From: Epiperipatus broadwayi
Taxonomy: Eukaryota > Onychophora > Udeonychophora > Euonychophora > Peripatidae
DNA: 64,000 nucleotides
Assembly (NCBI GenBank): GCA_028023455.1
Contig: JAQFVV010000013.1
Span: 6,018,001-6,082,000, forward strand
Reading direction: 5' to 3'
Positions 61,717 through 64,000 of the stretch are shown piece after piece. Every line of letters starts with the position of its first letter. Position 1 is the stretch's first letter. The notes below the pieces were generated by a model that had not been told where the DNA came from, did no database searches, and was given only the letters and a program-made list of their open reading frames with translations. Made by a program: the position numbers and the translations under genes.

Positions 61717-63333
61717 GTTACAAGCAAAATCTTTTAAACATAAATATACAACTATATGTTTAAGATAATGATATTTCTATTTTTTTTTTATCAGTTGATG
61801 TTTCTTGGCAAACATCAGAGTTCTAATTCATATTAAATACAAATTCATGAACATATTTAGATATGTACTAAAATTCATAGATGAAACACTACTTCTTGCA
61901 ATTTTAGTTATAGTGAATAATGATTTATGTACATTAATTATTTTCCTCAATGAACAACCATATTACTCCATATAATGTCTGCATGACATATAACATCATA
62001 TATAACAACGTTTTTTAATTTTTTACATAGCTGAAGTTATAATTATTTTACAGACTGTTAAGATTAGGAAAAAAAATAGAAAGATATATTAAAATATTTC
62101 TTATAAATTTATGTAATTTATTTTCCATTTCAATCTTGACAAAAAAAATATGGAAATAAAATTCAACATTACTCTTTCATTTTTTAATATAAAAATTAAA
62201 CTTAATAAATAGTTTTGAAAGATAACATATATCATATGATAATCTACAAGTATTCATATGTATATATTTTTTTAAAATTCTCACTTTTATCATGTATGTA
62301 TGCACGTGATAACAAAGTTTTTAAGTTATCATAATAATAGATCCAATAATTCTAATTTATTGCAAAAAGATATAAGCAGTCTTATTAATTGGCAAAATTA
62401 ATAACATAAAATTAATGTACAGAAAGAATCAATATTTTTTTTATTTTATGAAATTACATTTTAAAACTTTATTTATTATATAAAAATTTATATATTAAAA
62501 TATAGTGCTGGAAGGTCTTCCCATCCCTCGTATATGCATGTAAATGGATTATGTCCTGTACATGAGGGGTCAGAGTGACTTATGGTCAACATGGGTAGGA
62601 TGAAAAAGTTGGTAACAATGAGGGCTTTGAACGTTCTATCATCAGATTTTTAAAAAAATGGATGGCTGAAGAGTTGTGGGATGGAGTGGATTGAAGCCTT
62701 CCATTAAAGTATGAAGATTGGCTATCCTAATATAAGCTGAGCATTGATTGTATATATGTGTGGAGATGATAATCTGGACCATTTGACAAGTGCTGGTTTA
62801 GAACGAAATATGAATATTGATGATTGCTTATCTTTTCAACATTTGTGTAATCAAGTGTGTCAGCAGTATGAGAAAGCATGGATAATTGAGAGTCATGTGA
62901 AAGTCTGAGTTAAAACCCCTATATATAACATATTGGAGTGCAGATATAGAAAACCATGTACTGTAGAAAAAAAACATTTATGATTATAAAATAAATTTAA
63001 GGTATACAAGATCATTCCGTTTTATTTGTAGAATGAGATTTTTTTACATTCAATCAAAGTAAAGCTTTTACAATTGTAAGCGCTATTCTCAGAAGGGACA
63101 ATTAATTTCAGAATTTACTGAATGTAAATTATTTATCTCTCATTTTTCTATTCCAGAATATGGATTATACATTTAATACTCGAGTTACGATAGAGATAAT
63201 CTCATAATTTAATTGCTTACATGATAGATTTTGTAAATATATTAATTTTATAGAAATTAAGACTTTATCACTATTAATAAAATAGGAAATATAGATCATA
63301 ATGTTTTCTATAAACTTCTTATTCCCAGAATTA

Positions 63334-63334
<1 letters not shown>
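61714..63334. other. unassigned DNA with GC-richer patch
   Basis: Mostly AT-rich. A more balanced patch at 62505-62925 (CTGGAAGGTCTTCCCATCCC onward) has short open stretches but no recognised family; it might be an old element or host sequence. Confidence 0.4.

Positions 63335-63395
<61 letters not shown>
63335..63395. repeat. compound (CA)n(TA)n microsatellite
   Basis: CA array 63335-63364 followed by TA array to 63395. Confidence 0.95.
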
Positions 63396-63399
<4 letters not shown>

Positions 63400-63531
63400 G
63401 CTAATAATGTGCAAGACTAGATAAGTAAGTAATGTATATACAAGAAAGCAGAAAACACTTAAACCATATCAATATCAGATTGGCATTGTTAATAGTTGAT
63501 ATCGATATCGTGTAAATGTTAACTCTTTCGC

Positions 63532-63554
63532 ATATATATATATATATATATATA
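63532..63554. repeat. (AT)n microsatellite
   Basis: A short AT array; the palindromic GATATCGATATCG lies just upstream at 63499-63511. Confidence 0.9.
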
Positions 63555-64000
63555 ACTTTGTTTTAAACTTCTTGATAATATGATAATTTGTCTATGTAAA
63601 CATTTGTACTTTCACCCAAGAAAAATAGTGATAAATCTACTGAGCATGCTTTAGATATTGAGATTTTGCCACAGGAAGAAATGTGACATTTAAACAAAGT
63701 GCATGTTATGTAAATGTCCGATTTATATATTCCATTTCTTTGATAAGGGAACACTGGATTCTTTTTTGTGGATAGCATGGGAGTCACTGCAATGGACATT
63801 GTTTTTAGAACTTATGCTTCCTATCCTCTTCTTCAGAGCAATTCACTTTTACTCATATTCTGAGATCCTTTTTGTGCAGCTATACAGATATTTATACTAC
63901 CCACTCATGATACCCCATAATCCATTACACATTAAGAAGAAATTATGCCTTAAATTTTGTATACTACTTATGGAGTATGCTATAAAGGTATTCTATCATT
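63555..64000. other. unassigned DNA
   Basis: No gene seen. On the minus strand near 63838-63790 a GCTCTGAAGAAGAGG motif followed by AAAACAATG resembles the SINE tail at 56.1 kb, but no A or B box is convincing. Confidence 0.4.

Overview
This is an AT-rich stretch of a metazoan nuclear genome, most likely an invertebrate. The evidence is the absence of dense open reading frames, the long TA and CA microsatellites, and the mix of decayed transposable elements: Ty3/gypsy LTR elements, a Penelope-like element, LINE endonuclease debris, hAT and Tigger-like DNA transposons, and tRNA-derived SINEs. The species cannot be named from the sequence. No intact host gene is visible. Two short splice-flanked open stretches (1895-1968 and 11603-11693) are the only, weak, candidates for host exons, so the window is intergenic or lies inside a very large intron.

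Layout. 0-6 kb: a LINE endonuclease remnant, then a cluster of fold-back repeats, one of which (3001-3272) carries a hammerhead-like core. 7.5-9.4 kb: a Tigger-like non-autonomous DNA transposon split by a second, inverted copy of the same family. 9.4-15.8 kb: mostly unassigned, with a possible solo LTR near 12.3 kb. 15.9-18.9 kb: a decayed Penelope-like element (reverse transcriptase plus GIY-YIG-type C-terminus) with pseudo-LTRs. 19.0-24.0 kb: a minus-strand LTR element with a short LTR, an adjacent primer-binding site and gag remnants; a 1.8-kb part of it recurs at 31.3-33.1 kb. 28.4-31.3 kb: a 20-bp palindrome, a fold-back element with a hammerhead ribozyme in each arm, and a 2.2-kb solo LTR. 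33.8-35.2 kb: a minus-strand hAT transposase relic. 35.7-37.6 kb: a gypsy gag-pol relic with two zinc knuckles. 38.4 kb: a tRNA-like SINE. 44.2-54.6 kb: an inverted solo LTR, a second copy of the 29-kb LTR family, and a complete but inactivated gypsy element with both LTRs (47637-54628). 54.7-61.6 kb: two copies of a 1.5-kb repeat, the first interrupted by an inverted SINE pair and another Tigger-like copy. 61.7-64 kb: microsatellites and unassigned sequence.

Two patterns stand out. First, hammerhead-ribozyme cores, or relics of them, recur in head-to-head inverted pairs (3.1, 28.7-28.95 and 56.1-56.4 kb), with one more relic at the Penelope terminus (18.8 kb). The plus-strand copy at 28895-28950 keeps every core residue, a 4-bp stem II and a stem I with an internal loop, so it may still cleave itself. 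Second, many LTR-element and fold-back ends lie directly against (TA)n arrays, which suggests either preferred insertion into TA microsatellites or array growth seeded by the insertions.
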